DNA of 64,000 nt from Microbacterium sp. SORGH_AS_0862 (GTDB lineage: Bacteria; Actinomycetota; Actinomycetes; Actinomycetales; Microbacteriaceae). The notes under the pieces are model-generated. The model searched no databases. It had not been told where the DNA came from and worked only from the letters and a program-made list of their open reading frames with translations. Numbering within the stretch: position 1 is the first letter of the stretch; the number at the start of each line of letters is the position of its first letter. The DNA lies in the NCBI RefSeq assembly GCF_030818795.1, contig NZ_JAUTAY010000001.1:2356001-2420000 (forward strand), written 5' to 3'. This document shows, one piece after another, positions 49,242-58,100 of the stretch. Position numbers and translations under genes: made by a program.

Positions 49242-50543
49242 TCAGTCCGGGATCTCTTCGAGGGATGCCGGTGCGCGGGTCACGTGCAGTTCACTGATCC
49301 GGCGTCGATCTATCGCGCTCACGCGGATCGTCGCGCCGTCGAGATCGACGACATCGCCCACGCGGGCGAGGCGCCCGAGCCTCTCGACCACGTAGCCGGC
49401 GACGGTGTCGGCGCTGCCGCGGGGGATGGCGATGCCGGTCGCCTCTTCGAAGTCCTGCAGGTTGAGTCGACCGTCGACGGTGCCGCCCTCGGCGCTGAGC
49501 GCTTCGGCGACCGCATCCGTGTCGTACTCGTCGAAGATCTCGCCGACGACCTCCTCCACCAGGTCCTCGAGCGTGACGATGCCGTCCGTGCCGCCGTACT
49601 CGTCCACGACGACCGCGATGTGGTGCCCCTGCGCCCGCATCCCCGTAAGCGTCGGCAGGACGCGCGCAGAGGAGGGGAGGTACGGGATCTCGCGAGCGAG
49701 CGAGATCAGCTCGCCGTGGCCGGATGCGGACACCGCGTCGAAGATGTCGCGCACGTGCACGAACCCGACGATGTCGTCGATCGACGCGTCGATGACGGGA
49801 TAACGCGAGTGCGGCAGCTCCTTCACGCGCGAGGCGGCCTGGTCGATCGGCTCATGGGCATCGAGCGCGATCACCTCCGGGCGGGGTCGCATGACCTCGC
49901 TGATCTGGCGGTCGCGCAGCGAGAGCACGTCGTCGAGGATGCGGCGCTCGTCCTCGGGCAAACCCTCATGACTGGAAACGATGTCGCGCAGTTCCTCGTC
50001 GGTGAGCTCGTCGGCGGTCTTGTCGGGGTCGCCGCCGAGCAGCCGCACGAGAGCGTTCGTCGACACCGACAGCAACCAGATGACGGGACGCATGAACCGT
50101 GCGAATCCGCCGAGGACCGGAGCGACGGCGTAGGCGAACTGCGCGTTGCGCTGGATCGCGAGACGCTTGGGCACGAGCTCGCCGAGCACCAGCGAGAGGT
50201 ACGCGATCACCAGGGTGAGCACGATCGTCGCGACGGTCGCAGCGACGGACTCAGCGAGTCCGAGGGACACGAACAGCGGCGTCACCGACGGAGCGATCGA
50301 CGAGGCGCCGTACGCCGCCGAGGCGAAGCCGGCCACCGTCACGCCGATCTGGACGGCGGAGAGGAACGTGTTGGGGTTACGGGCGAGATCGGCGACCTTG
50401 CGACCGCGCTTGCCCCGTGCGGCGAGGGCATTGACCTGGCTCTCACGCAGGGTGACGAGGGCCATCTCCGTGGCGGCGAACACGCCGCCGATGAGCACGA
50501 AGACGATGACCAGGGCGATATTGAGAAGGAGGTCGCCGTTCAA
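49242..50543 (-). CDS. CNNM/CorC-type hemolysin-family membrane protein
   Basis: A 433-residue protein with an N-terminal DUF21 (CNNM) membrane domain of three to four helices (about residues 1-190), a pair of CBS domains (about 205-330, with [16 protein letters not shown] and [20 protein letters not shown]) and a C-terminal CorC/HlyC domain. Family members are linked to magnesium or cobalt export. The start is the rare TTG at 50543, supported by a strong GAGGAGG seven bases upstream. A CGCCCGGG-N4-CCCGGGCG hairpin (50572-50591) lies in the leader just before the ribosome site. Confidence 0.9.
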   Translation of the reverse strand: MNGDLLLNIALVIVFVLIGGVFAATEMALVTLRESQVNALAARGKRGRKVADLARNPNTFLSAVQIGVTVAGFASAAYGASSIAPSVTPLFVSLGLAESVAATVATIVLTLVIAYLSLVLGELVPKRLAIQRNAQFAYAVAPVLGGFARFMRPVIWLLSVSTNALVRLLGGDPDKTADELTDEELRDIVSSHEGLPEDERRILDDVLSLRDRQISEVMRPRPEVIALDAHEPIDQAASRVKELPHSRYPVIDASIDDIVGFVHVRDIFDAVSASGHGELISLAREIPYLPSSARVLPTLTGMRAQGHHIAVVVDEYGGTDGIVTLEDLVEEVVGEIFDEYDTDAVAEALSAEGGTVDGRLNLQDFEEATGIAIPRGSADTVAGYVVERLGRLARVGDVVDLDGATIRVSAIDRRRISELHVTRAPASLEEIPD

Positions 50544-50701
50544 CGGCCGACCTCCTCAATGTGCAGGCAGACGCCCGGGGTCACCCGGGCGCGCGGACTA
50601 TGACTGTCGGAGGAATCGGCAGAGTGCGTCATCGCACCAGCGTACGGCGACGGGGGGCCGCGATGCTCGGTGTTCGCCGAGAGAGGGCGGCGCGGCAGCG
50701 C

Positions 50702-50729
50702 TTGACAGAGCATGCGTTCGCGCTAACAT
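50702..50729 (+). promoter_or_regulatory. Predicted promoter of the WxL/DUF916-like cassette
   Basis: TTGACA (50702-50707), 16-base spacer, TAACAT (50724-50729). The -10 box is part of the octamer CGCTAACA (50721-50728), repeated at 50750-50757; this octamer is the complement of the half-site TGTTAGCG found at 54260. In the interval 50544-51070 I see this promoter, the repeats, the CNNM leader hairpin and one tiny frame, but no clear gene. Confidence 0.6.
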
Positions 50730-50761
50730 CGACCACAAGTCATTGGTACCGCTAACACGCG

Positions 50762-50857
50762 ATGTCGCGTATCCGCATCCCGCTCGACGCCCCCGCATCC
50801 TGTGCGCGCGTCGTGGCGTGCGCCGGTGACGACCTGATCAAGACGAAGAACGAGTGA
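50762..50857 (+). CDS. Tentative 31-codon small ORF in a long leader
   Basis: ATG 50762 to TGA 50855-50857 encodes 31 residues, starting MSRIRIPLDAP and ending DLIKTKNE. It is the first open frame after the promoter at 50702-50729. There is no strong ribosome site and I recognise no family; it may be chance. Confidence 0.2.
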   Translation: MSRIRIPLDAPASCARVVACAGDDLIKTKNE

Positions 50858-51070
50858 GTGGCCCATCGTCGGGTCACAGCAAAGGTGCACGATGCTCGCT
50901 GCGAACGCCGGCCCTCGGCCCGACGTCGCGACCGCACGCGGCGGCAGCGCCCTTTCATCGGAGGAGCGCGGCTGCGGCCGCCTCCTCCCGGACAATCTGG
51001 CGACCGGAGAGACCGGCCGTCCTGGAACTCGGCTGAGCGCTGTCGCCTCGCCGGAGATCGGAGACACACC

Positions 51071-51676
51071 ATGAAGAAGGGCCTTCTCGCCCGGACCGCC
51101 GTCGGCCTGGTCGGCGGCGCACTCCTCATCGGCGCCGCGGGAGCGGCTGTCGCGGACGAGATCGGCAACGACGAGGTCGACGTCACGGTCGACATCGCGG
51201 CGCTGCCCGACGCCGGCGCGCTGACTTTGAGCGTCGCCCCCGGCTCGGCCGTGTTGGCCGAGGGGGAGTCCGCGGACCCCGACCAGCGCGTCTTCGAAGG
51301 CACGCTTCCCACCGTGACCGTCACCGACGATCGCGACGCCATCCCGGCCGGCTCCGCCTGGTACGTGACCGGCCAGGCGAGCGCGCTGGCGTCAGGCAAC
51401 GCCTCGATCGCCCCGGGCCATCTGGGCTGGAAGCCGAAGCTGCTGACCCAGAGCGCCGATGTCGCCGAAGGTCCGGACGTCGACACCGTGCTGGACGGCG
51501 GGCCGAACAACGTCGGCCTCGTGGATGCGGAGTTCCTGGCGATCGCCTTCGATGCCGAGAGCGCTGCCGGCACCTGGCAGGCCACCGCCGACCTGCTGCT
51601 CAAGACACCGAAGACGGTCACGCCGGGCAGCTACTCCGGCACGATCACGCTCACCCTGTGGGAGGAGCTCTCCTGA
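51071..51676 (+). CDS. Secreted WxL-like surface protein
   Basis: A 201-residue protein with a Sec signal peptide (MKKGLLARTAVGLVGGALLI, cleavage near AVADE) and an all-beta body that ends GTITLTLWEELS, similar to the C-terminal strand of WxL cell-wall-binding proteins, though the Trp is displaced. A second Trp-containing strand is LGWKPKLL. ATG 51071 fits the signal peptide; upstream in-frame starts from 50858 only add Arg-rich residues. The following gene encodes a DUF916-type protein, which in Firmicutes accompanies WxL proteins. A wall-surface structural or binding role is inferred. Confidence 0.75.
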   Translation: MKKGLLARTAVGLVGGALLIGAAGAAVADEIGNDEVDVTVDIAALPDAGALTLSVAPGSAVLAEGESADPDQRVFEGTLPTVTVTDDRDAIPAGSAWYVTGQASALASGNASIAPGHLGWKPKLLTQSADVAEGPDVDTVLDGGPNNVGLVDAEFLAIAFDAESAAGTWQATADLLLKTPKTVTPGSYSGTITLTLWEELS

Positions 51677-51747
51677 GGACGCGCCCCCGCCTCGCGCACG
51701 CCCGACGCGGAGGAGCCGGTGACGGCTCCTCCGCCCCTTCCCCCAGG

Positions 51748-52833
51748 ATGACCGCTGTGTTCCCACGCTTTCGTACCCCGCCGTCCGCGATCCGGGCGTC
51801 CGTGCTGTCCGTTGCCGCTCTCGCGGCCGTGCTCGCGCCTCTCACCCCTCTCTCGGCTGCCGTGGCCGACGACGATCCCGTCCGCTGGTCGGTCGCTCCC
51901 GCCGATGCCGCCGGAGCGGATGGGCGGCGCGCCGTCGAACACGAGCTGGCGCCGGGGGAGAGCGTGGACGAGCATTTCGCGGTGCGCAACCTCAGCGAGC
52001 AGGAGATCACCTTCCGGATCACGGCGGCCGACGGTTTCTTCACGCAGACGGGCCGTTTCGACATCCTCGCGGATACGACGGCGTCGACCGCGGCGGGCAC
52101 GTGGATCACGGTGCCCGACGCGGTCACCGTGCCCGCGGGCGAGAGCATCGTCGTCCCCTTCTCGCTCGCGGTGCCCGAGCGTGCGGAGCCCGGCGACTAT
52201 GCGGCGGGCGTCACCGCATCCATCCTTTCGACGGGCAGCGCGACGGGAGGGGCGAGCGTCGGGGTCGAGAGCAGGGTCGGCTTCCGGGTGCTGACGCGGG
52301 TGACGGGTGAGATCACGCCGGCAGCCTCGCTCGACGCGCTCGCCGGCGACTACCGCCTGTCGTGGGACCCGCTGCGCGCAGGCGAGGCGCAGATCTCGTT
52401 CGAGGTCGTGAACGAGGGGAACACGCGCCTCGCGGCTGCCGGCACGGTGGCGGTCGGCGGTCGGAGCCTCACCTTCCCCGCGCCGGGACAGCAGGCACAG
52501 GAACTCCTGCCCGGTGATCGTCGCGAGATCACGGTCGCGGTCGACGACGTATGGCCCTGGGTGCTGCTGACCGCCACCGTGACCCTCGCGCCGGAGGTGC
52601 TGACCATCTCCGACACGGATGCGGCCATGGCGCCGATTTCCGCCGACGTGGCGATCTGGGCGGTACCGTTGCCGCAGTTGGCGATCTTGCTGGGGGCGGG
52701 TCTCGTCGTCTGGGCTATCCTGTGGCGACGATCACGCTCCCGGAGACGGATCTCCGCGATGATCGACGACGCGCTCCGACGAGGGCGCGAAGAGGGACGC
52801 AACGAGATGACCGACCGGGTGGGAGCATCATGA
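51748..52833 (+). CDS. DUF916-type (WxL-associated) surface protein with membrane anchor
   Basis: A 361-residue protein: signal peptide (to about residue 40, AAVADDD), two Ig-like beta domains (the first with VRWSVAPADA and AVRNLSEQEITFRIT, the DUF916 hallmark of a protein starting with paired beta strands), a C-terminal membrane helix (LPQLAILLGAGLVVWAIL) and a basic cytoplasmic tail. It likely holds or exports the WxL-like partner at the cell wall. The start is uncertain (ATG 51748 or GTG 51757). Its stop overlaps the next gene (ATGA). Confidence 0.8.
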   Translation: MTAVFPRFRTPPSAIRASVLSVAALAAVLAPLTPLSAAVADDDPVRWSVAPADAAGADGRRAVEHELAPGESVDEHFAVRNLSEQEITFRITAADGFFTQTGRFDILADTTASTAAGTWITVPDAVTVPAGESIVVPFSLAVPERAEPGDYAAGVTASILSTGSATGGASVGVESRVGFRVLTRVTGEITPAASLDALAGDYRLSWDPLRAGEAQISFEVVNEGNTRLAAAGTVAVGGRSLTFPAPGQQAQELLPGDRREITVAVDDVWPWVLLTATVTLAPEVLTISDTDAAMAPISADVAIWAVPLPQLAILLGAGLVVWAILWRRSRSRRRISAMIDDALRRGREEGRNEMTDRVGAS

Positions 52834-53165
52834 AGCGCTGGGGCGCGGTGCTGACCACGGTCGTGAGCGCGCTCGCGGCTGTTGCTGCGGCGGCGCCCGC
52901 CTACGCCGCCGACATCGACGCCGATCCCGGGAGCATCGGTGTCAGCGTCCAGATCACCCCGATCGAGTGCGCGAGCGGATGCGGAGCCGGGGCCGACGGT
53001 ATCGGCTCCCTTGCTGCCAGCGGTCTGACGCCGATGGAGCCGGTCCTCTGGGGGGCGACCCTGCTCCTGGGGCTGGGTGCCGCCCTGGCCCTGCGCGCCA
53101 CCGTCTCGCGCCACGCGAAGCCGGCGCCCGCATCCGATTCCGGAGACGGTGCGTGTCAGAGCTGA
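52830..53165 (+). CDS. Small secreted or membrane-anchored protein of the WxL-like cassette
   Basis: A 111-residue protein: signal peptide (MKRWGAVLTTVVSALAAVAA, cleavage near AYAAD), a short Cys-containing outer part (ITPIECASGCGAG, a likely disulfide), LAASG followed by a membrane helix and a basic tail (layout of a degenerate sorting signal). Coupled to the preceding gene by ATGA and overlapping the lacI gene by 13 bases. No family recognised. Confidence 0.72.
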   Translation: MKRWGAVLTTVVSALAAVAAAAPAYAADIDADPGSIGVSVQITPIECASGCGAGADGIGSLAASGLTPMEPVLWGATLLLGLGAALALRATVSRHAKPAPASDSGDGACQS

Positions 53166-54172
53166 CGCGCGGCTGGCAGCGGCCCAGCATCTACGACGTC
53201 GCCAAACATGCGGGCGTGTCCCATATGACCGTCTCGCGGGTGCTCAACGACCATCCCAACATCCGCGACTCGACGCGTCAGCGTGTGCTGAAGGCGATCG
53301 AGGAGATGAACTACACCCGCAGCTCGATCGCGCGGGCGCTGGCCACGAGGCGGGCGATGCGCATCGGAGTGCTGGTCGACGGGCCGGTGCAGTTCGGTCC
53401 GAACAGCACGCTGCGGGCGCTGGAGGCCGCGGCCCGCGACGTCGGGTACGCGATCAGCGCGTTCTCGATCGACGACGACGATGACGCGCAGCTGGATGCC
53501 GGGGTCGTGGAGCTCGTCACACAGGGCGTGGACGCCCTGTGCGTCATCGCCCCCCGCGCATCCTCGCTCGAGCTGCTGCGGCAGAAGAGCACGGGGCTGC
53601 CGACGATCGTCATCAAGGCGGAGTCCGACGATGTGTGGCACACGGCGGCCGTCGATCAGCGAAGCGGGGCGCGATTGGCGGTCGATCACCTGATCGAGCT
53701 CGGCCACAGACGCATCGCGCATCTCGCGGGACCGCTGGACTGGTACGACGCGAGGGAGCGCGAGCAGGGCTGGCGCGAATCGCTGGCTGCAGCCGGCCTG
53801 GAGGCCGGTGAGGCGATCATCGGCGACTGGACCTCGGACTACGGCTACGAGGTGGGCAATGCGTTCGACCCCCGCAGCGCGACGGCCGTGTTCGCCGCGA
53901 ACGACCAGATGGCGCTCGGCCTCGTGCACGGCCTGGTCGATCAGGGCTTGCGCGTGCCGGAGGACGTTAGCGTCGTCGGCTTCGACGACGTCCCGGATGC
54001 GCGGCACTTCCTGCCCCCGCTGACGACCGTCCGCCAGGATTTCTCGGCTCTGGGCGAGCTTGCGCTGCAACTCGTGATCGCTGCCATCGACGGCGAGGAT
54101 CACACCCGGCACGATCGCATCGCGCCGGTCCTGGTCGTGCGTTCGTCCACGGCGTCCGCGCCGCGCGACTGA
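53153..54172 (+). CDS. LacI-family transcriptional regulator of the furanose importer
   Basis: A 339-residue repressor: HTH RPSIYDVAKHAGVSHMTVSR (residues about 9-28), hinge helix SSIARALATRRA, and the periplasmic-binding-like effector domain ending RSSTASAPRD. GTG 53153 is chosen because it lies just before the HTH; it overlaps the previous gene by 13 bases. The downstream ABC importer has LacI-type operators (54188-54203, 54257-54276), so it most likely represses that operon. Because it overlaps the WxL-like cassette, its expression may be tied to that cassette. Confidence 0.9.
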   Translation: MSELTRGWQRPSIYDVAKHAGVSHMTVSRVLNDHPNIRDSTRQRVLKAIEEMNYTRSSIARALATRRAMRIGVLVDGPVQFGPNSTLRALEAAARDVGYAISAFSIDDDDDAQLDAGVVELVTQGVDALCVIAPRASSLELLRQKSTGLPTIVIKAESDDVWHTAAVDQRSGARLAVDHLIELGHRRIAHLAGPLDWYDAREREQGWRESLAAAGLEAGEAIIGDWTSDYGYEVGNAFDPRSATAVFAANDQMALGLVHGLVDQGLRVPEDVSVVGFDDVPDARHFLPPLTTVRQDFSALGELALQLVIAAIDGEDHTRHDRIAPVLVVRSSTASAPRD

Positions 54173-54187
54173 GTCGCCTGCCATGCG

Positions 54188-54203
54188 TTGTTAGGCGCAA
54201 CAA
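54188..54203. promoter_or_regulatory. LacI-type operator O1
   Basis: TTGTTAGGCGCAACAA: symmetric arms TTGTT/AACAA around AGGCGC, 16 bases after the lacI stop. Confidence 0.6.
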
Positions 54204-54245
54204 ATGTTCGCGGTAACGGAAAAATAACGAATCGCCCCGAAAGAG

Positions 54246-54276
54246 TTGCGAAGTCGCATTGTTAGCGCGCACAATG
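54246..54276 (+). promoter_or_regulatory. Importer promoter with LacI-type operator O2
   Basis: TTGCGA (54246-54251), 18-base spacer, CACAAT (54270-54275). The 20-bp dyad CATTGT-TAGCGCGC-ACAATG (54257-54276) covers the -10 box, so repressor binding would block the polymerase. Confidence 0.6.
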
Positions 54277-54357
54277 TGGCTACCCGACGTTCCCGCTGGG
54301 GGCACACGGACCACCTCTTCGACGATGAGCGTCGGGGAGTCTCAAGGAGGAGATCAC

Positions 54358-55374
54358 ATGGCACACAACAAGCGCGCACTGGGCATGCTGGGATTCATCG
54401 GCGTGGGGGCTCTCGCGCTGGGTCTGGCCGGCTGCTCGAGCGGTGACGCAGAGGCCGGCGGCGACGCGACCGGCGGCAGCGGCAGCGGCGACCTCACCAC
54501 GGTCGGTTTCGTCGCGGTGGGCCCCGAGGGCGGCTGGCGCAACGCCAACGAGCAGGCCATCAAGGACGCCTTCACCGAGGACGCCGGCTTCGAGCTCAAG
54601 TACGCCCCCGCCGCCAGCCCGAGCGACCAGAAGTCGCAACTGGACGCCTTCTCGACGTTCGTCAACGACGAGGTCGACGTCATCCTGCTCACCGCCACCG
54701 AGGCATCGGGCTGGGAGGACTCGCTCAAGCTCGCCAAGGAGGCCGAGATCCCGGTCATCCTGCTCGACCGCGGTGTCGACGCTCCCGAGGACCTCTACGT
54801 CACCCGCATCGCGCCCGACAACGTGCAGGTCGCGAAGTCGGTCGGCGAGTGGGCGACCACCGCGTTCCCCGAGGGCGCCAACTACTTCGTCCTCGAGGGC
54901 GTTCCGGGTCTCTCGGTCGTCAACGAGCGCAACGAGGGCTTCGACGAGGCGCTCGGCGGCGCGTCCGGCTGGAACAAGGTCGGCGCACAGACCGCCAACT
55001 GGAAGACGGATGAGGGCAAGTCGGTCATCGAGACCGTCCTGAAGGCCAACAACAACGACATCCAGTTCATCTTCGCTCAGAACGACGAGATGGGCATCGG
55101 CGCGGCGCAGGCCGTGACGGCGGCGGGCCTCAAGCCCGGCACCGACGTGAAGATCGCCACGATCGACGGCACCAAGGGCGCGCTCGAGGCTCTCTCCAAG
55201 GGTGACCTGAGCTTCGTCGCTCAGTACAACCCGTTCTTCGGCACCGACGCCGTCGACGCCGTCAAGAAGGCCCTCGCGGGCGACAAGGTCGACTCGACCA
55301 TCATCGTCAAGAGCGCCACGTTCGACTCGCCCGAGGCGGCGGACAAGGCGCTCGCCGACGGCCTCGCCTTCTGA
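54358..55374 (+). CDS. ytfQ: Sugar ABC transporter substrate-binding lipoprotein (YtfQ-like)
   Basis: A 338-residue periplasmic-binding-type lipoprotein; the lipobox is LAGC near residue 25. Conserved segments are VGFVAVGPEGGWRNANE, LLTATEASGWEDS, FAQNDEMGIGAAQA and the C-terminal FVAQYNPFFGTDAV. These features place it with the galactofuranose binder YtfQ of E. coli. A strong AAGGAGGAGATCAC precedes ATG 54358. It is the first gene of a four-gene importer and should be the most abundant product, helped by a hairpin behind it. Confidence 0.88.
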   Translation: MAHNKRALGMLGFIGVGALALGLAGCSSGDAEAGGDATGGSGSGDLTTVGFVAVGPEGGWRNANEQAIKDAFTEDAGFELKYAPAASPSDQKSQLDAFSTFVNDEVDVILLTATEASGWEDSLKLAKEAEIPVILLDRGVDAPEDLYVTRIAPDNVQVAKSVGEWATTAFPEGANYFVLEGVPGLSVVNERNEGFDEALGGASGWNKVGAQTANWKTDEGKSVIETVLKANNNDIQFIFAQNDEMGIGAAQAVTAAGLKPGTDVKIATIDGTKGALEALSKGDLSFVAQYNPFFGTDAVDAVKKALAGDKVDSTIIVKSATFDSPEAADKALADGLAF

Positions 55375-55409
55375 GCGCCGGAAGCACGCACTAAACCGCG
55401 CCGGCAGGC

Positions 55410-55442
55410 AGAGCGGGGATCGCCCCGGGCGATCCCCGCTCT
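55410..55442 (+). terminator. Hairpin between ytfQ and ytfR
   Basis: Perfect 15-bp stem (AGAGCGGGGATCGCC and complement) with a three-base loop, 35 bases after the ytfQ stop. It is probably a partial terminator or 3'-end stabiliser that separates binding-protein from ATPase and permease levels. Confidence 0.75.
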
Positions 55443-55491
55443 CCGTCCGGCCCCAAGGGCATCAGCCCCGTAGCGAGGAAGCTCGTCAGTG

Positions 55492-57063
55492 ATGACCGAA
55501 TCACCCCCGATCGTCGAAGTCCGCGGCGCATCGATCACCTTCCCCGGCGTCAAAGCCCTCGACGCCGTGAACTTCCGACTCCTCCCCGGAGAAGTCCACA
55601 CCCTGATGGGTGAGAACGGCGCAGGCAAGTCGACGCTGATCAAGGCGCTGACCGGCGTGTACCAGATCGACTCGGGATCGATCCTCGTGGGCGGCGTCGA
55701 GCGGCGCCTGACCGGCACCAAGTCGGCGCAGGACGCCGGTATCTCGACGGTCTACCAAGAGGTCAACCTCTGCACGAACCTCACGATCGGCGAGAACGTC
55801 ATGCTGGGCCACGAGGTGCGCGGCCCGCTCGGCATCAACTGGCGCAAGACGCACGCCCGGGCCGCCGAGGCCCTCTCGCGCATGGGTCTCGGTCATCTCG
55901 ACCCCCGCGCCCCCTTGGCCTCCATCTCGATCGCCCTGCAGCAGCTCGTGGCCATCAGTCGCGCCATGGTCACCGAATCCAAGGTGCTCATCCTCGACGA
56001 GCCGACCTCGAGCCTGGACTCCGCCGAGGTCGAGGTGCTCTTCGGCGTCATCCGCAGTCTCCGCGACCAGGGCGTCGCCATCCTCTTCGTCTCGCACTTC
56101 CTCGACCAGGTGTATGCGATCAGCGATCGCATCACGGTTCTGCGCAACGGGGCGTTCGTGGGGGAGTACCTCACCCACGAGCTCGACCGCACGCAGCTCA
56201 TCTCGAAGATGATCGGCAAGGACCTCGACGCGCTTCGGGCCCTCGGCTCCAACCGTCAGGTCGACGAGCGCGACCGAACGGACACCCCCGTCTACAGCGC
56301 GCAGGGGCTGGGTCGTAAGGGCGCACTGAACCCGACCGACATCGAGATCCACCGGGGCGAGGTCGTCGGCTTCGCAGGTCTCCTCGGCGCCGGCCGCACC
56401 GAGCTCGCCCGGCTCATCGTGGGCGCCGACCGTGCCGATTCCGGCACCGTGCGCATCCGGGGCAAGAAGGCCAACATCGCCTCGCCCGTCGCGGGCCTCG
56501 CCAACCGGATCGCCTACTCCACCGAGAACCGCCGTGACGACGGGATCATCGGCGACCTGAGCGTCCGCGAGAACATCATGCTCGCGCTGCAGGCGAAGCG
56601 GGGCTGGTTGCGTCGCGTACCCGCCCGCGAGGTCGACGCGCTGGTCAAGACCTACATGGAGCGCTTCAGCGTGCGGCCGAACGACCCCGACCGGCCGATC
56701 CGGCTGCTTTCGGGCGGCAACCAGCAGAAGGTGCTCCTCGGCCGCTGGCTGGCCACGGAGCCCGAGCTGCTGCTGCTGGACGAGCCGACCCGCGGTATCG
56801 ACGTCGGCGCGAAGGCCGACATCCAGGAGACCGTCGCCGAGCTCGCCGAGGGCGGCATGGGCGTCGTCTTCATCTCCTCCGAGTTGGAGGAGGTCGTCCG
56901 CCTGTCCGAGCGCATCGTCATCCTCAAGGACCACGACAAGATCGGCGAGGTCGTCAACGGACCCGACGTGACGGCCGAACGCATCGTCTCGATCATCGCC
57001 GCCGAAACGGAAGAGAAGGCCGAGGCCCAGACCGAGGCGCTCGCCGAAGGAGAGCTCTCATGA
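55492..57063 (+). CDS. ytfR: Sugar ABC transporter ATP-binding protein (YtfR-like, two ATPase domains)
   Basis: A 523-residue protein with tandem nucleotide-binding domains, as in CUT2-type importers. The first has Walker A GENGAGKST, signature-region LASISIALQQLVAISRAM and Walker B KVLILDEPTSSLD. The second has the degenerate P-loop GLLGAGRTEL, then LLSGGNQQKVLLGRWL and LLLLDEPTRGIDVG. ATG 55492 is preceded by a GTG (55489) in frame; the AGGAAG at about 55476 fits either. It overlaps ytfT by four bases (ATGA). Confidence 0.92.
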   Translation: MTESPPIVEVRGASITFPGVKALDAVNFRLLPGEVHTLMGENGAGKSTLIKALTGVYQIDSGSILVGGVERRLTGTKSAQDAGISTVYQEVNLCTNLTIGENVMLGHEVRGPLGINWRKTHARAAEALSRMGLGHLDPRAPLASISIALQQLVAISRAMVTESKVLILDEPTSSLDSAEVEVLFGVIRSLRDQGVAILFVSHFLDQVYAISDRITVLRNGAFVGEYLTHELDRTQLISKMIGKDLDALRALGSNRQVDERDRTDTPVYSAQGLGRKGALNPTDIEIHRGEVVGFAGLLGAGRTELARLIVGADRADSGTVRIRGKKANIASPVAGLANRIAYSTENRRDDGIIGDLSVRENIMLALQAKRGWLRRVPAREVDALVKTYMERFSVRPNDPDRPIRLLSGGNQQKVLLGRWLATEPELLLLDEPTRGIDVGAKADIQETVAELAEGGMGVVFISSELEEVVRLSERIVILKDHDKIGEVVNGPDVTAERIVSIIAAETEEKAEAQTEALAEGELS

Positions 57064-58100
57064 CGTCCTTCCTGAAGACGCTCGTGCGCACGCCCTGGTT
57101 CTGGGGCATCGTCGGCATCGTCCTGCTGCTCACGCTCAACGTCATCAAAGACCCGACCTACCTGTCGGTCGGCATCAACCCGACGACCGGGATGCTGGCG
57201 GGCAACCTCCTCGACATCCTGCGCGTGTCGGCCCCGATCATCATGATCGCCCTCGGCATGACCTTCGTCATCGCGACCAAGGGCATCGACCTGTCGGTGG
57301 GGTCCATCATGGCCGTCGGTGGCGCCGCGGCCATGGAGAGCCTGTCCGCGGCCGGTGCGCCGAGCTCGGTGGGCGCCATGCTGACGGCGATCGGCATCGC
57401 ACTCCTGCTGGGTGCCGTCCTCGGTCTCGTCAACGGCCTGCTCGTGTCCGTCATCGGACTCCAGCCCTTCATCAGCACGCTCGTGATGATGCTCGCCGGC
57501 CGCGGTATCGCCCGCGTCATCACGGGTGGACAGAACACGAACGCCACCAACGAGCCGTTCCGCCAGATCGCGAACGGGCAGATCCTCGGACTGCCGATGA
57601 GCTTCGTCGCGGCGATCGTGATCGTGGTCCTCGTCTCGGTCATCATGCGGCGCACGGCGCTGGGGCTCATGATCGAGTCGATCGGCGTGAACCCCGCCGC
57701 CAGCCGTCTCGCCGGCATCCGGCCGCGGCCCATCCTCATCGCGGTGTACATCCTCTCGGGCGTCCTGGCGGCCACGGGCGGCCTGTTCACCGTCTCGGAG
57801 GTCATGACCGTCGACGTCTCGGGCACGGGATACCAGATGGAGCTCGACGCGATCCTCGCGGTCGTGATCGGAGGGACGTCGCTGGCGGGCGGCAAGTTCT
57901 CGATCCTCGGCTCCACGGTCGGCGCCCTGCTGATCGCGACGCTCAACAAGACGGTCCTCTTCCTCGGGATCTCGGCCGCCGCGACGCCCGCCTTCAAGGC
58001 GATCGTCATCGTGGTGCTGGTTCTCCTGCAGTCCGAGCGGGTGCGGGGCTACGTCCTGCGTCTCGGGCGCACCCGTTCCCGAAAGGAGGCCGTCGCGTGA
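57060..58100 (+). CDS. ytfT: Sugar ABC transporter permease (YtfT-like)
   Basis: A 346-residue CUT2 permease with eight to ten membrane helices and the family signature TKGIDLSVGSIMAVGGAA. Also seen are LNVIKDPTYLS near the N-terminus and GGTSLAGGKFSILG. It pairs with YjfF to form the membrane channel. Its end overlaps the yjfF GTG by four bases (GTGA). Confidence 0.92.
   Translation: MTSFLKTLVRTPWFWGIVGIVLLLTLNVIKDPTYLSVGINPTTGMLAGNLLDILRVSAPIIMIALGMTFVIATKGIDLSVGSIMAVGGAAAMESLSAAGAPSSVGAMLTAIGIALLLGAVLGLVNGLLVSVIGLQPFISTLVMMLAGRGIARVITGGQNTNATNEPFRQIANGQILGLPMSFVAAIVIVVLVSVIMRRTALGLMIESIGVNPAASRLAGIRPRPILIAVYILSGVLAATGGLFTVSEVMTVDVSGTGYQMELDAILAVVIGGTSLAGGKFSILGSTVGALLIATLNKTVLFLGISAAATPAFKAIVIVVLVLLQSERVRGYVLRLGRTRSRKEAVA

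Noticed and set aside
50858..51070. N-terminal extension of the WxL-like protein to 50858
   Set aside because: The extra 71 residues are Arg-rich and would bury the signal peptide that begins at 51071.
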